Assembly (NCBI GenBank): GCA_001786225.1
Contig: MFVV01000042.1
Coordinates: forward strand, 1,943-12,137
Reading direction: 5' to 3'
DNA length: 10,195 bases
Origin: Candidatus Nomurabacteria bacterium RIFCSPLOWO2_12_FULL_46_14
GTDB taxonomy: Bacteria; Patescibacteriota; Minisyncoccia; Phycocordibacterales; UBA9973
Position numbers and translations under genes: made by a program. This document shows positions 1-6,264 of the stretch, piece after piece. Positions within the stretch are counted from its first letter, which is position 1. Every line of letters starts with the position of its first letter. The notes under the pieces are model-generated. The model saw nothing but the letters and a program-made list of their open reading frames with translations. It ran no database searches and had not been told where the DNA came from.

Positions 1-2345
1 GCAGTAACTGTAGCGCCGCTAACAATTGAGGTGCCGGAAATCTGAAACACCGTATCAAACGCGTCAGTTGCAACGATAGCCAGAGCCGCGCCCGAAGCTG
101 TGGAAGCGGTGTCGTCTTGTGTATCGTCGGCGAGGTTAGCATAGAGCTCAATGGTTACGTTCTGATTTTTAGGCAGAGTGTAGCCGATGGAGAAGTTGTT
201 ATCCTGGCCACCGGTTGACAGGGTGGCAATCGGTGAAGGCTGGGCGACAATGGCACCCGAGGAATTCTTGATCACCACATACATATTGGTGATATCACCT
301 TCGTCAAACGCTGTGCCCGTGGACTCATTGATGTCAAAGGAAAGAGTCGAGAGTAAGACGTCCTCTACTGAAGAACCGGCCAGGTTCCAAGAGCCGATTT
401 TGAAGTTGGCTGCAGGAAGAACCGTGGACTGGTTGGCATAGTTGCTGTTCTTTGTCAGAGTAACGGCAGTTGAGGCGATAGTCAGAGTGTTCGCGCTAAC
501 AGCGGTTGCTGGAGCATTGAAGGAGCCCAAGGAATCCTGACGGATTGCGTTGGAGCTACCTATAGCAAACTTGGCGGCAATGGTATCCGTGCCGGCAGTA
601 ATGTGGTCCGTGCCGTCATTGTCGTAGATGTCAGAGTGAATTTCCACCAAGACCGGAACTCCGGGCATAAAGGTGTAGTTCACCGTGTAAGAAGTGTAAG
701 CTGTCGTCGCGTGGCTGTCTTCGTTCAAAGTGGCTGTGGAGCCATATTGAACACCACCAATCAAGATGCGCCCATTCCTAAGTTCGGTAATGTTGGCATC
801 CGAAGCGGCATAAGAAGCTCGCAATGTTTCAACTTTGATAGCCTCGCCGTATGCCGTGAACTTGAAGGTACCGAGATTTACATCGCTACCGTTGTTGACA
901 ACATTGGTTGAAGGCGAAGAAACATCTTTCTCTATGGTCAGAGAACCGCCGGAAGTACCGGAAATGGTGCTAGCCGCGGCCGGTTCCCAAGGAGTGGAAG
1001 TCGGCACAATGTTTACGCCGAAGCTGGAGTCAACAAAGTCAACATCCGCCGCCTGGCGAAGCGAAAAGTGTACCGTGCGGGAAGCGCCGGAGATAATATC
1101 CGCATCTACCCGAACTATACGAGAACCAGCTACCAGCGATACCGGGGCCGCGGTGAGGTCAAAGGTTACATAACCGTTGACATCCAGGCCTGCCGCGGTC
1201 GCAACCTGAACTCCATTGACATAGAGCTTTAAGTTTTGGAACGCGGAAGCCGAAGCGGAGCCGACATTGCGGAGAGAAATTCTCCTCATCCAAACATCTC
1301 TTTGGGAGACGCTAAGGGTTGATTGCCAGACGGTTACATTAGGACCGGGGGTAAGAGTCGCTCCGGTCGGAGTAACTGTGCCAGCGGATACAGCCGCGAG
1401 AGTCGCGGAAGCTATGGAATGAATATTGCCGGAAGGGCCGTTAGTGGCCACCGTGCCGGCGGCAGTGGAGTAGGACACAAGCATTACTCCCACTGTCTGA
1501 CCGGAAGTGCCAGAGGTAATGTCGGACTTCACCGCAATAGTCGTGGAACCATTAACCGTGAAGATGCCGGCGGGAACATTGAAATTGACTTCGCCGTTGG
1601 ATGCCACTGAAGCCGCATCCGTCAAACGAGTAGCCCCGTTAAAGAGGTAAACATTGGAAGGAGTGCTGTCAGCAGAAACACCGATTCTCTTCAGCTTAAC
1701 GCCGGTAACTGTGCCACTGCCTGTGAAGGTGAAGTGAGCAAGGTCAGCCGTAGCTTGGCCGGCAACAAGAGTGCCGGAAGCTGGGTTGTTTGTGGCGAGA
1801 GCCACACCTAGTGTGCCGCCAATCGGCGGCTGGACAACGCCACCCGCGCAAGACTGGCCAGTCAGCGGACTGAAGCCTGCGGTTGAAGTACAACCTGCGG
1901 GCAGAGTTACCACCCCGCCACTCGCGCAAGATACTCCAGTCAAGGGGCTAAAGCCGGAAGTTGAAGTACAGCCTGCGGGCAAACCGACTACGCCACCCGA
2001 AGTTGCAAGCAACGCCGTGCGAGACATAGGACCGAAGATGCCGTCAGCCACGAGGCCTGAAGCAACTTGGAATCTTACCACCGCGGCCCTGGTGAGAGAA
2101 CCGAAGTAAGAAGTTTCCATCCCCGGAGAGCCTGCTCCCGAGCTGGCTACCGTAAATCCTTTTTCGTTCAGCATCTGTTGTAGACACAGAACTTGGGAAT
2201 TTCTGGCGCCTTGCCTTAGAGTCACGGTAAAGGTGGCGCAACTGGCTGCTTCAGTAGTGTCGGGCGCAACCGCCATGACACCTACGAAGAGAGTTGCCAC
2301 AACCATAACTCCAAGAAGGAATTTTGATTTTAATAAGTTACTCAT
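1..2345 (-). CDS. Secreted surface protein with peptidoglycan-binding domain and repeated beta-sandwich modules (partial, 3' end outside window)
   Basis: The reading frame is open from ATG at 2345 down to base 1 with no stop (781 codons), so the C terminus lies outside the window. Residues 1-34 form a signal peptide: Lys-containing start, hydrophobic core LLGVMVVATLFVGVMAVA, and a likely cleavage near TEAAS. Residues about 36-112 match a PG_binding_1 fold (TLRQGARNSQVLCLQQMLNE, then YFGSLTRAAVVRFQ and DGIFGPMSRTALL). Two 26-residue Cys-pair repeats follow at about 117-168, then at least four Thr/Ser/Gly/Ala-rich modules of roughly 110-140 residues with alternating beta-strand pattern. I infer an envelope-attached, S-layer-like or adhesin-like protein. 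The Thr/Asn/Ala-rich, Lys-poor composition differs from the neighbours. No Shine-Dalgarno motif precedes the ATG (upstream bases are only A/T). The exact function is unknown. Confidence 0.85.
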   Translation of the reverse strand, partial: MSNLLKSKFLLGVMVVATLFVGVMAVAPDTTEAASCATFTVTLRQGARNSQVLCLQQMLNEKGFTVASSGAGSPGMETSYFGSLTRAAVVRFQVASGLVADGIFGPMSRTALLATSGGVVGLPAGCTSTSGFSPLTGVSCASGGVVTLPAGCTSTAGFSPLTGQSCAGGVVQPPIGGTLGVALATNNPASGTLVAGQATADLAHFTFTGSGTVTGVKLKRIGVSADSTPSNVYLFNGATRLTDAASVASNGEVNFNVPAGIFTVNGSTTIAVKSDITSGTSGQTVGVMLVSYSTAAGTVATNGPSGNIHSIASATLAAVSAGTVTPTGATLTPGPNVTVWQSTLSVSQRDVWMRRISLRNVGSASASAFQNLKLYVNGVQVATAAGLDVNGYVTFDLTAAPVSLVAGSRIVRVDADIISGASRTVHFSLRQAADVDFVDSSFGVNIVPTSTPWEPAAASTISGTSGGSLTIEKDVSSPSTNVVNNGSDVNLGTFKFTAYGEAIKVETLRASYAASDANITELRNGRILIGGVQYGSTATLNEDSHATTAYTSYTVNYTFMPGVPVLVEIHSDIYDNDGTDHITAGTDTIAAKFAIGSSNAIRQDSLGSFNAPATAVSANTLTIASTAVTLTKNSNYANQSTVLPAANFKIGSWNLAGSSVEDVLLSTLSFDINESTGTAFDEGDITNMYVVIKNSSGAIVAQPSPIATLSTGGQDNNFSIGYTLPKNQNVTIELYANLADDTQDDTASTASGAALAIVATDAFDTVFQISGTSIVSGATVT
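1842..1997 (-). repeat. Two tandem 78-bp coding repeats (26 residues each)
   Basis: Within the surface-protein gene two adjacent 78-bp units (1920-1997 and 1842-1919) encode GGVV-LPAGCTST-GFSPLTG-SCA with two Cys each. The copies differ mainly at synonymous or conservative positions, so the duplication is not brand new and the protein sequence seems maintained. They act as a linker between the peptidoglycan-binding domain and the beta-sandwich region. From memory, such LPAGCTST/GFSPLTG linkers are common in Parcubacteria surface proteins, sometimes in many copies. Confidence 0.85.
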
Positions 2346-2489
2346 AAATTTTTTTAATTTGCTACGCCATTAATTAGTTTCGACAAAACTAAAAGCGTAA
2401 TCTTTTTCCTATCACTAAATTTTGTCCGCTAATAATTAATAATAAATAATAATGCAGCGGACTTGAAATAGTGAACAGAGATAAACATA

Positions 2490-2522
2490 CATTGAAAACA
2501 AAATAATATTCTGTTTTCAATG
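2490..2522. repeat. Perfect 11-bp inverted repeat in the leader region
   Basis: CATTGAAAACA (2490-2500) and TGTTTTCAATG (2512-2522) are exact reverse complements separated by 11 A/T-rich bases. The arms are AT-rich and no T-run follows on either strand, so an intrinsic terminator is unlikely. It could be a protein-binding operator or a leader hairpin of the surface-protein mRNA. Confidence 0.6.
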
Positions 2523-2632
2523 ACCTGGTTTGCTTATTCCCGCGCAAGATTTTTTCGACGAAATCTAAAACGGAAACAAACGTTGTGCAAATACGCAACG
2601 CGCCAAAAAGCGCATTCCGCAAACACAATAAC

Positions 2633-2638
2633 ATTATA
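2633..2638 (-). promoter_or_regulatory. Possible -10 box for the surface-protein gene
   Basis: The minus strand reads TATAAT at 2638-2633, a perfect -10 hexamer. The positions 16-18 bases upstream show no good -35 match and there is no TGn extension. It is the best promoter candidate I find between the HTH gene and the surface-protein gene, but in such AT-rich DNA it may be chance. Confidence 0.25.
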
Positions 2639-2669
2639 GTATATTGTCCAATTTAATGGCTATACACTA

Positions 2670-2678
2670 TGTGGATAA
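2670..2678 (-). promoter_or_regulatory. Single DnaA-box-like 9-mer
   Basis: TGTGGATAA on the plus strand equals TTATCCACA on the minus strand, the consensus high-affinity DnaA box. I see only one perfect copy in this intergenic region and no dnaA or dnaN gene in the window, so an origin of replication is not supported. It could be a DnaA titration or regulatory site, or chance. Confidence 0.3.
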
Positions 2679-2772
2679 CTCGCCCTTGTCGCGCAAGGCT
2701 ATAAGGGGATTTTCAACCACCTCTATATATTCCCATATTTTTAAAGTCAAATCAAGGGGGAAGGTCATGAAG

Positions 2773-3549
2773 CTAGTTATTGATAAAGTAGCGGGACCAC
2801 CTTTTTTCGCCTGTTTTTTTAAGAACTCCGCTTGAGACCATAAAAGCCAGTTCTCGCTGGAGAGTTTTCTCCCCGGCGGAAGCCAGAATACCGATTGCCT
2901 GCGATTTTATGTCCGTTATGGTCGCGCCATCTTTGATCCTTTTAAGGACACTTATTATTTCATTTCGTCTTTCTTTTCTAAGCAAATCTAGGCTGTCCCT
3001 TAGGTTATTTTTTCCATAGGACACATGGGAGGACATATCGGACATTTCTACGTCCTTTAGAGCCTGGAGCAAAGTCCCGCCTTTTTGGACACCAATTTTT
3101 GAATATTTATGTCCCTTATTTCCAATTTCCCCTACCCCTGGGGTAGGGGAAAGGGAAGCTAGGAATTTTGAAAGGTCGGTTTCGGCGCCGGAGATATTAT
3201 TATTCAGCTTGTCATTGATGGATTCTTGGAGGTTGAGGAATTCTTTTTCTAAAATAGTGCCGTTCATTTCCGAGATAATTCTGACTGTCCGCCCTACTTC
3301 TAAAAGGGATAAAATTGCTGAAATCTTGTCCTTGAGAGTGGGGGCAGATAAATGAATGTCTGATATAATTTCAATGGCCAATGTCCTTAATTGATGACAT
3401 AGTGGTTCAGTATCTTCAAGGACGTCCGTTACGATATATACTGCGCTGGCAAGCTTATTTACCCTAGAGGAAAAAATAACATAACTGGTGTCTTTTATGG
3501 CAAGTCTGGTGTTAAGGTTCGTGTCTTTTATATTGCCTTCCCCATTCAT
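2773..3549 (-). CDS. Helix-turn-helix regulator-like protein of Parcubacteria type
   Basis: A 258-residue protein read from ATG at 3549. A longer frame opens at a TTG at 3699, but it runs through the operator-like palindrome and the promoter, so the ATG is preferred. The N-terminal half (about residues 11-125) is helical (NTRLAIKDTSYVIFSSRVNK, then LASAVYIVTDVLEDTEPLCH). A low-complexity linker at about 125-190 holds a palindrome-encoded SLSPTPGVGE segment. Residues 192-258 form a winged-helix-like domain (RRNEIISVLKRIKDGATITD, GEKTLQRELAFMVSSGVLKK, GEKRWSRYF) resembling DeoR-type HTH domains. I recognise the C-terminal pattern from uncharacterised CPR proteins but know of no assigned function. 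A promoter with an embedded palindrome sits directly upstream, suggesting autoregulation (inference). No SD motif is visible. Confidence 0.75.
   Translation of the reverse strand: MNGEGNIKDTNLNTRLAIKDTSYVIFSSRVNKLASAVYIVTDVLEDTEPLCHQLRTLAIEIISDIHLSAPTLKDKISAILSLLEVGRTVRIISEMNGTILEKEFLNLQESINDKLNNNISGAETDLSKFLASLSPTPGVGEIGNKGHKYSKIGVQKGGTLLQALKDVEMSDMSSHVSYGKNNLRDSLDLLRKERRNEIISVLKRIKDGATITDIKSQAIGILASAGEKTLQRELAFMVSSGVLKKTGEKRWSRYFINN
3126..3152. repeat. 13-bp-arm palindrome inside the HTH gene
   Basis: TTTCCCCTACCCC (3126-3138) and GGGGTAGGGGAAA (3140-3152) are perfect reverse complements around a single T. It is read in frame as SLSPTPGVGE in the linker between the N-terminal domain and the C-terminal HTH domain. 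Such a perfect 27-bp palindrome in coding sequence is unlikely by chance and resembles an inserted palindromic element. Confidence 0.8.
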
Positions 3550-3553
3550 AATG

Positions 3554-3645
3554 TGTCCATTATATATACCCGCACACTTATTGCAAGCCCCCACACCTAT
3601 TTTTAGGTGTGGGGGCAAGTCCAATAAGTGTGGGGGTATAGGACA
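3554..3645. repeat. Nested palindrome with four GTGTGGGGG-type half-sites (operator-like)
   Basis: Inner arms: 3587-3599 pair with 3604-3616 (13 bp, CCCCCACACCTA / TAGGTGTGGGGG plus a G-C pair) around a TTTT loop. Outer arms: TATACCCGCACACTTATTG (3565-3583) pairs with CAATAAGTGTGGGGGTATA (3622-3640), 18 of 19 positions. TGTCC (3554-3558) and GGACA (3641-3645) extend the symmetry beyond a six-base bulge. Each arm therefore carries two related half-sites, TAGGTGTGGGGG and ATAAGTGTGGGGG, four in total. It overlaps the HTH gene promoter and lies about 100 bases from ftsK. I infer a multi-site operator, probably for the adjacent HTH protein; a cruciform or a mobile palindromic repeat is the alternative. 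Confidence 0.8.
3559..3586 (-). promoter_or_regulatory. Promoter of the HTH gene, near-leaderless
   Basis: On the minus strand TTGCAA (3586-3581) is followed after 16 bases by TATAAT (3564-3559), a perfect -10 box. The ATG at 3549 begins nine bases after the -10 box, so transcription would start within about two bases of the start codon and the mRNA would be almost leaderless. The spacer between -35 and -10 is one half-site (ATAAGTGTGCGGG) of the large palindrome, so a protein bound there would block RNA polymerase. Confidence 0.6.
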
Positions 3646-3668
3646 AATAAAAAGGCGAGGTCCGCCTT
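3645..3668 (-). terminator. Terminator-like hairpin between the divergent genes
   Basis: Read on the minus strand, AAGGCG, a five-base loop and CGCCTT are followed by a T-rich tail (TTTATTT). The stem is only 6 bp. No minus-strand gene lies upstream for it to terminate, so it would only stop antisense transcription coming from ftsK before it reaches the HTH promoter. It could equally be another short palindromic element. Confidence 0.3.
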
Positions 3669-3726
3669 GTCGCTCGAAAATAAGAGACGCTGCTCCCAAT
3701 TCAAGTATGCCTCGATGAGCTTTCTA

Positions 3727-3735
3727 TGCTAAAAT
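3727..3735 (+). promoter_or_regulatory. Extended -10 promoter of ftsK, leaderless
   Basis: TGCTAAAAT is an extended -10 element (TGn followed by TAAAAT). It ends six bases before the ATG at 3742, placing the expected transcription start on or next to the A of the start codon. No good -35 box lies 16-18 bases upstream, as is common for TGn promoters. No SD motif is possible in such a short leader. Confidence 0.55.
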
Positions 3736-3741
3736 ACGGAC

Positions 3742-5904
3742 ATGGCAAAAAACAATAAAGGCGGAGCAAAGGAAAAATCGGCAAGACAAAACGGAGAATC
3801 TTATAAACTAAAAACAGAAACAAAACACGGAATAATAGCGATAGTGTTTTTTGTCCTGGCGCTTGTTCTCCTCATGGCCTCTTTCGGCTGGGCCGGACGG
3901 GCCGGGACTTTCGTTTACAAAATTCTTTTTTATCTCCTGGGCATCGGCTATGTTCTCCTGCCGGCTCTTTTCATATTACTCGGTTCTTCTTTCGTCAATT
4001 CGGAGACTCCCAACATCGGCTGGACCCGCGCCATAAGCGGGCTCCTCTTCCTTCTCTCGGGCTTGGGCATTATTGACATAATCTCCGGCAAACATTCCGG
4101 AGGATTCCTGGGCGAAATTTCCGCCGCGCCGTTGGTTGTGCTGTTTGACGTTTATGCCAGCGCCATATTTCTGGGAGCAATTTTAATCATCACGATTTTG
4201 ATAATGTTTGATGCCCGCCTGCCCATTGCCGCTTTCTTCAGAAATTTGTGGAAGCGCCTGGGAAGAAAAAATGCCGACAGAGAATATCCGGACTCCGTGG
4301 AGGAAGAAGCGGAAACAGAAATACCCGAAGAAGAAGAGTCGGAGAAAACGGGCACGCCGGAGCAGATTGCGTCGCCGATAACTCCGAATGAAACGGACGT
4401 CGAGCAAGGCGAAGAGCTGGAAGAAATGCCGATTAAAAAAAGGAAGAGAACGGCCTCCGCTTACACTCCCCCACCCCTCTCCCTCCTGGAAGAAGACAAG
4501 GGTAAGCCAAATACCGGCGACATCAAGGCGAATGCCAACGTCATCAAGCGGACTCTGCAAAACTTCGGCATAGAGGTGGAGATGGATGAAGTCACCGTCG
4601 GCCCCACAATCACTCGTTACGCTCTGAAGCCCGCCGAAGGCATGAAGCTCTCCCGTATTGTCGGACTCCAGAACGACTTGGCTCTCGCTCTGGCTGCCCA
4701 CCCCATCCGGATTGAGGCTCCCATCCCGGGCAAATCTCTGGTGGGCATTGAAATTCCCAACAAAACCAAATCCTTGGTGGGCCTGGCCACTCTCCTCTCG
4801 GATGATAAATTCAAAAACGCAACCAAGCCCCTGACCATCGCCCTGGGCCGGGGAATTTCCGGCAAGGCTATGTTCGGCAATCTGGCCAGGATGCCGCATT
4901 GCCTGGTGGCCGGCACCACCGGTTCGGGTAAATCCGTCACCATTCACTCTATGATAACCTCGCTTCTTTACCGCAACGGGCCGGATGACCTCAAGTTCAT
5001 TATGATTGACCCCAAGCGAGTGGAGCTAACTTTATACCGCAACATCCCCCACCTCCTGACTCCGGTCATTACCGAAGCCAAGAAAACCATCCTGGCTCTC
5101 AAATGGGCCGCCAAAGAAATGGATCGCCGTTATGACATTCTGGAAGCCGAGTCGGTGCGGGACGTGGAGTCTTATCATGAAAACGTCTGGGGCAAGAACG
5201 GCTCCGGCGCCGAGCGGATGCCTTACATAGTTATCATCATTGACGAGCTGGCCGACATAATGAGTTCCTACCCCCGAGAGCTGGAATCGGCCATCGTCCG
5301 CCTGGCCCAAATGTCGCGGGCGGTGGGCATTCACCTTATCCTCTCCACTCAACGACCGGAAGTAAACATCATCACCGGACTCATTAAGGCCAATATTCCG
5401 GCCCGCATCGCTCTAAAAGTTTCCTCCCAAGTGGACTCCCGAACTATTTTAGACCAGGGCGGAGCGGAAAAGCTCCTCGGCGCCGGGGATATGCTTTACG
5501 CCTCGGGCGACGCTCAGCCGGAACGTCTGCAATCGGCCTTCATCTCCGAACCGGAAGTAAAAAAGGTGACTAAATATTTGGCCAGCGCTTATCGGGATGA
5601 AGTGAATGAAGAAATATCTCTCTCCGAAGGCAGTATCTCTGCGGATAAAAGCATTTTTGAAAGCACTCTGGACGAAGAAGATGATGACGAACTATACGAG
5701 GAAGCCCGGACTTGCGTTATTGAAGCCGGACGCGCCTCCACTTCGTATCTCCAGCGGCGGCTGAAGCTCGGTTACGCCCGCGCCGCCCGGTTGATGGATA
5801 AGCTGGAAGAACGAGGAGTGATCGGCCCGGGCGATGGCGCCAAGCCGAGAGAAGTTTTAGAAAAAATATCACGCGACAGTGAGGGTAACAATGTAATGCC
5901 ATGA
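3742..5904 (+). CDS. ftsK: DNA translocase FtsK/SpoIIIE
   Basis: This 720-residue membrane motor pumps double-stranded DNA at the division septum so that chromosomes clear the closing cell. Four transmembrane helices lie at about 30-50, 57-82, 93-115 and 129-156. A strongly acidic linker follows (about 180-230), shorter than in E. coli FtsK. The motor has an alpha domain (NVIKRTLQNFGIEVEMDEVT near 265), Walker A GTTGSGKS at 391-398 and Walker B IVIIIDELAD with D501-E502. The C-terminal gamma winged helix (about 645-712, TCVIEAGRASTSYLQRRLKL) would read orienting sequences on DNA. The length is normal for compact FtsK/SpoIIIE proteins. The gene has its own extended -10 promoter, and its TGA stop overlaps the next gene's ATG (ATGA), suggesting translational coupling. 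The family assignment is secure. Confidence 0.97.
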   Translation: MAKNNKGGAKEKSARQNGESYKLKTETKHGIIAIVFFVLALVLLMASFGWAGRAGTFVYKILFYLLGIGYVLLPALFILLGSSFVNSETPNIGWTRAISGLLFLLSGLGIIDIISGKHSGGFLGEISAAPLVVLFDVYASAIFLGAILIITILIMFDARLPIAAFFRNLWKRLGRKNADREYPDSVEEEAETEIPEEEESEKTGTPEQIASPITPNETDVEQGEELEEMPIKKRKRTASAYTPPPLSLLEEDKGKPNTGDIKANANVIKRTLQNFGIEVEMDEVTVGPTITRYALKPAEGMKLSRIVGLQNDLALALAAHPIRIEAPIPGKSLVGIEIPNKTKSLVGLATLLSDDKFKNATKPLTIALGRGISGKAMFGNLARMPHCLVAGTTGSGKSVTIHSMITSLLYRNGPDDLKFIMIDPKRVELTLYRNIPHLLTPVITEAKKTILALKWAAKEMDRRYDILEAESVRDVESYHENVWGKNGSGAERMPYIVIIIDELADIMSSYPRELESAIVRLAQMSRAVGIHLILSTQRPEVNIITGLIKANIPARIALKVSSQVDSRTILDQGGAEKLLGAGDMLYASGDAQPERLQSAFISEPEVKKVTKYLASAYRDEVNEEISLSEGSISADKSIFESTLDEEDDDELYEEARTCVIEAGRASTSYLQRRLKLGYARAARLMDKLEERGVIGPGDGAKPREVLEKISRDSEGNNVMP

Positions 5905-6263
5905 ACACCAACGCCAAGAAAATACTGAAAATGGGTCTGCTTTTTTCCCTCTCTTTGTTCATTGTGCTATACACTTTTTTTATCTCCAAAGACTTGCTGT
6001 TCGGAGTAGAAATAAAAAATGTGAATTTTGACGGCCAAAGAGTGGACGACATGAGAGTTATGGCCGAGAGTGTGGTGGCGGTATTCGGCAACGCAAAAAA
6101 TGCCATTCATTTAAGATTAAACGGCCGGCCGATATTCATGGACCAGGCGGGCAACTGGCAGGAAACAATTGCGCTACTCCCGGGTTATAATGTAGTAGAA
6201 ATCAAAGCGGAAGATAAATTTGGCAACAGAGATGTAAAAAATTATCAATTAATACTGAAATAA
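5901..6263 (+). CDS. Small membrane-anchored protein with Ig-like domain, between ftsK and recA
   Basis: A 120-residue protein. Residues about 8-30 (KILKMGLLFSLSLFIVLYTF) form one transmembrane segment or uncleaved signal anchor. Residues about 35-120 look like a compact beta-sandwich: VVAVFGNAKNAIHLRLNGRP, then GNWQETIALLPGYNVVEIKA and DKFGNRDVKNYQLILK. This pattern (a strand with L-NG, a W-turn, then LPGYNVVEIKA-D--GN) resembles the Ig-like glucodextranase B-type or bacterial-Ig folds found in secreted proteins. The protein likely faces outward. It overlaps ftsK by four bases and ends one base before recA, so it is certainly in the same operon. Its function is not known to me; an envelope or division role next to FtsK is only a suggestion from position. 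Confidence 0.8.
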   Translation: MNTNAKKILKMGLLFSLSLFIVLYTFFISKDLLFGVEIKNVNFDGQRVDDMRVMAESVVAVFGNAKNAIHLRLNGRPIFMDQAGNWQETIALLPGYNVVEIKAEDKFGNRDVKNYQLILK

Positions 6264-6264
6264 T

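Larger units (their letters stand above)
2346..2772. other. AT-rich non-coding region with several stem-loops, upstream of the surface-protein gene
   Basis: I see no convincing gene in these 427 bases; short ORFs here lack family resemblance. The stretch holds a 7-bp stem GTCCGCT/AGCGGAC (2424-2430 with 2456-2462) around a loop made almost only of AAT/TAAT triplets, a perfect 11-bp stem at 2490-2522, a weaker stem at 2581-2600 and a small GCGC/GCGC stem at 2600-2613. On the minus strand a TATAAT hexamer lies at 2633-2638 and a DnaA-box-like 9-mer at 2670-2678. If transcription starts near 2626, the surface-protein mRNA would carry a structured leader of roughly 280 nt. That is inference. Confidence 0.55.

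Noticed and set aside
1815..1830. GCCGCC/GGCGGC hairpin in the surface-protein gene
   Set aside because: The stem is only 6 bp and lies in a Gly/Pro linker where GC-rich codons make such symmetry likely.
1842..1997. CRISPR-like or other direct-repeat array
   Set aside because: The two units are adjacent without spacers and encode protein in frame.
187..2241. Several open frames of 60-112 codons on both strands in the first 2.2 kb
   Set aside because: They are shadows of the continuous minus-strand surface-protein frame, which has a signal peptide and recognisable domains; the others have no family resemblance.
2389..2634. 81-codon minus frame with hydrophobic stretches in the intergenic region
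   Set aside because: It starts within the TATAAT box, has AT-driven composition and runs through several hairpins; no domain is recognisable.
2346..2772. Chromosomal origin of replication
   Set aside because: Only one DnaA box is found, and neither dnaA, dnaN nor a box cluster is near.
2644..2835. 63-codon plus frame upstream of and overlapping the HTH gene end
   Set aside because: It begins at a non-ATG codon, shows no family pattern, and overlaps the conserved C terminus of the HTH protein.
3588..3615. Inner part of the nested palindrome as a plain Rho-independent terminator
   Set aside because: No T-run follows on either strand and it sits between divergent promoters, where no transcript should end.
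3550..3699. N-terminal extension of the HTH protein to a TTG start
   Set aside because: The extension is translated from the promoter and the palindrome; the ATG at 3549 directly follows a good promoter.
4183..4947. 254-codon minus frame inside ftsK
   Set aside because: It is antisense to the conserved motor domain and follows from the codon bias of ftsK; its sequence has no recognisable domain.
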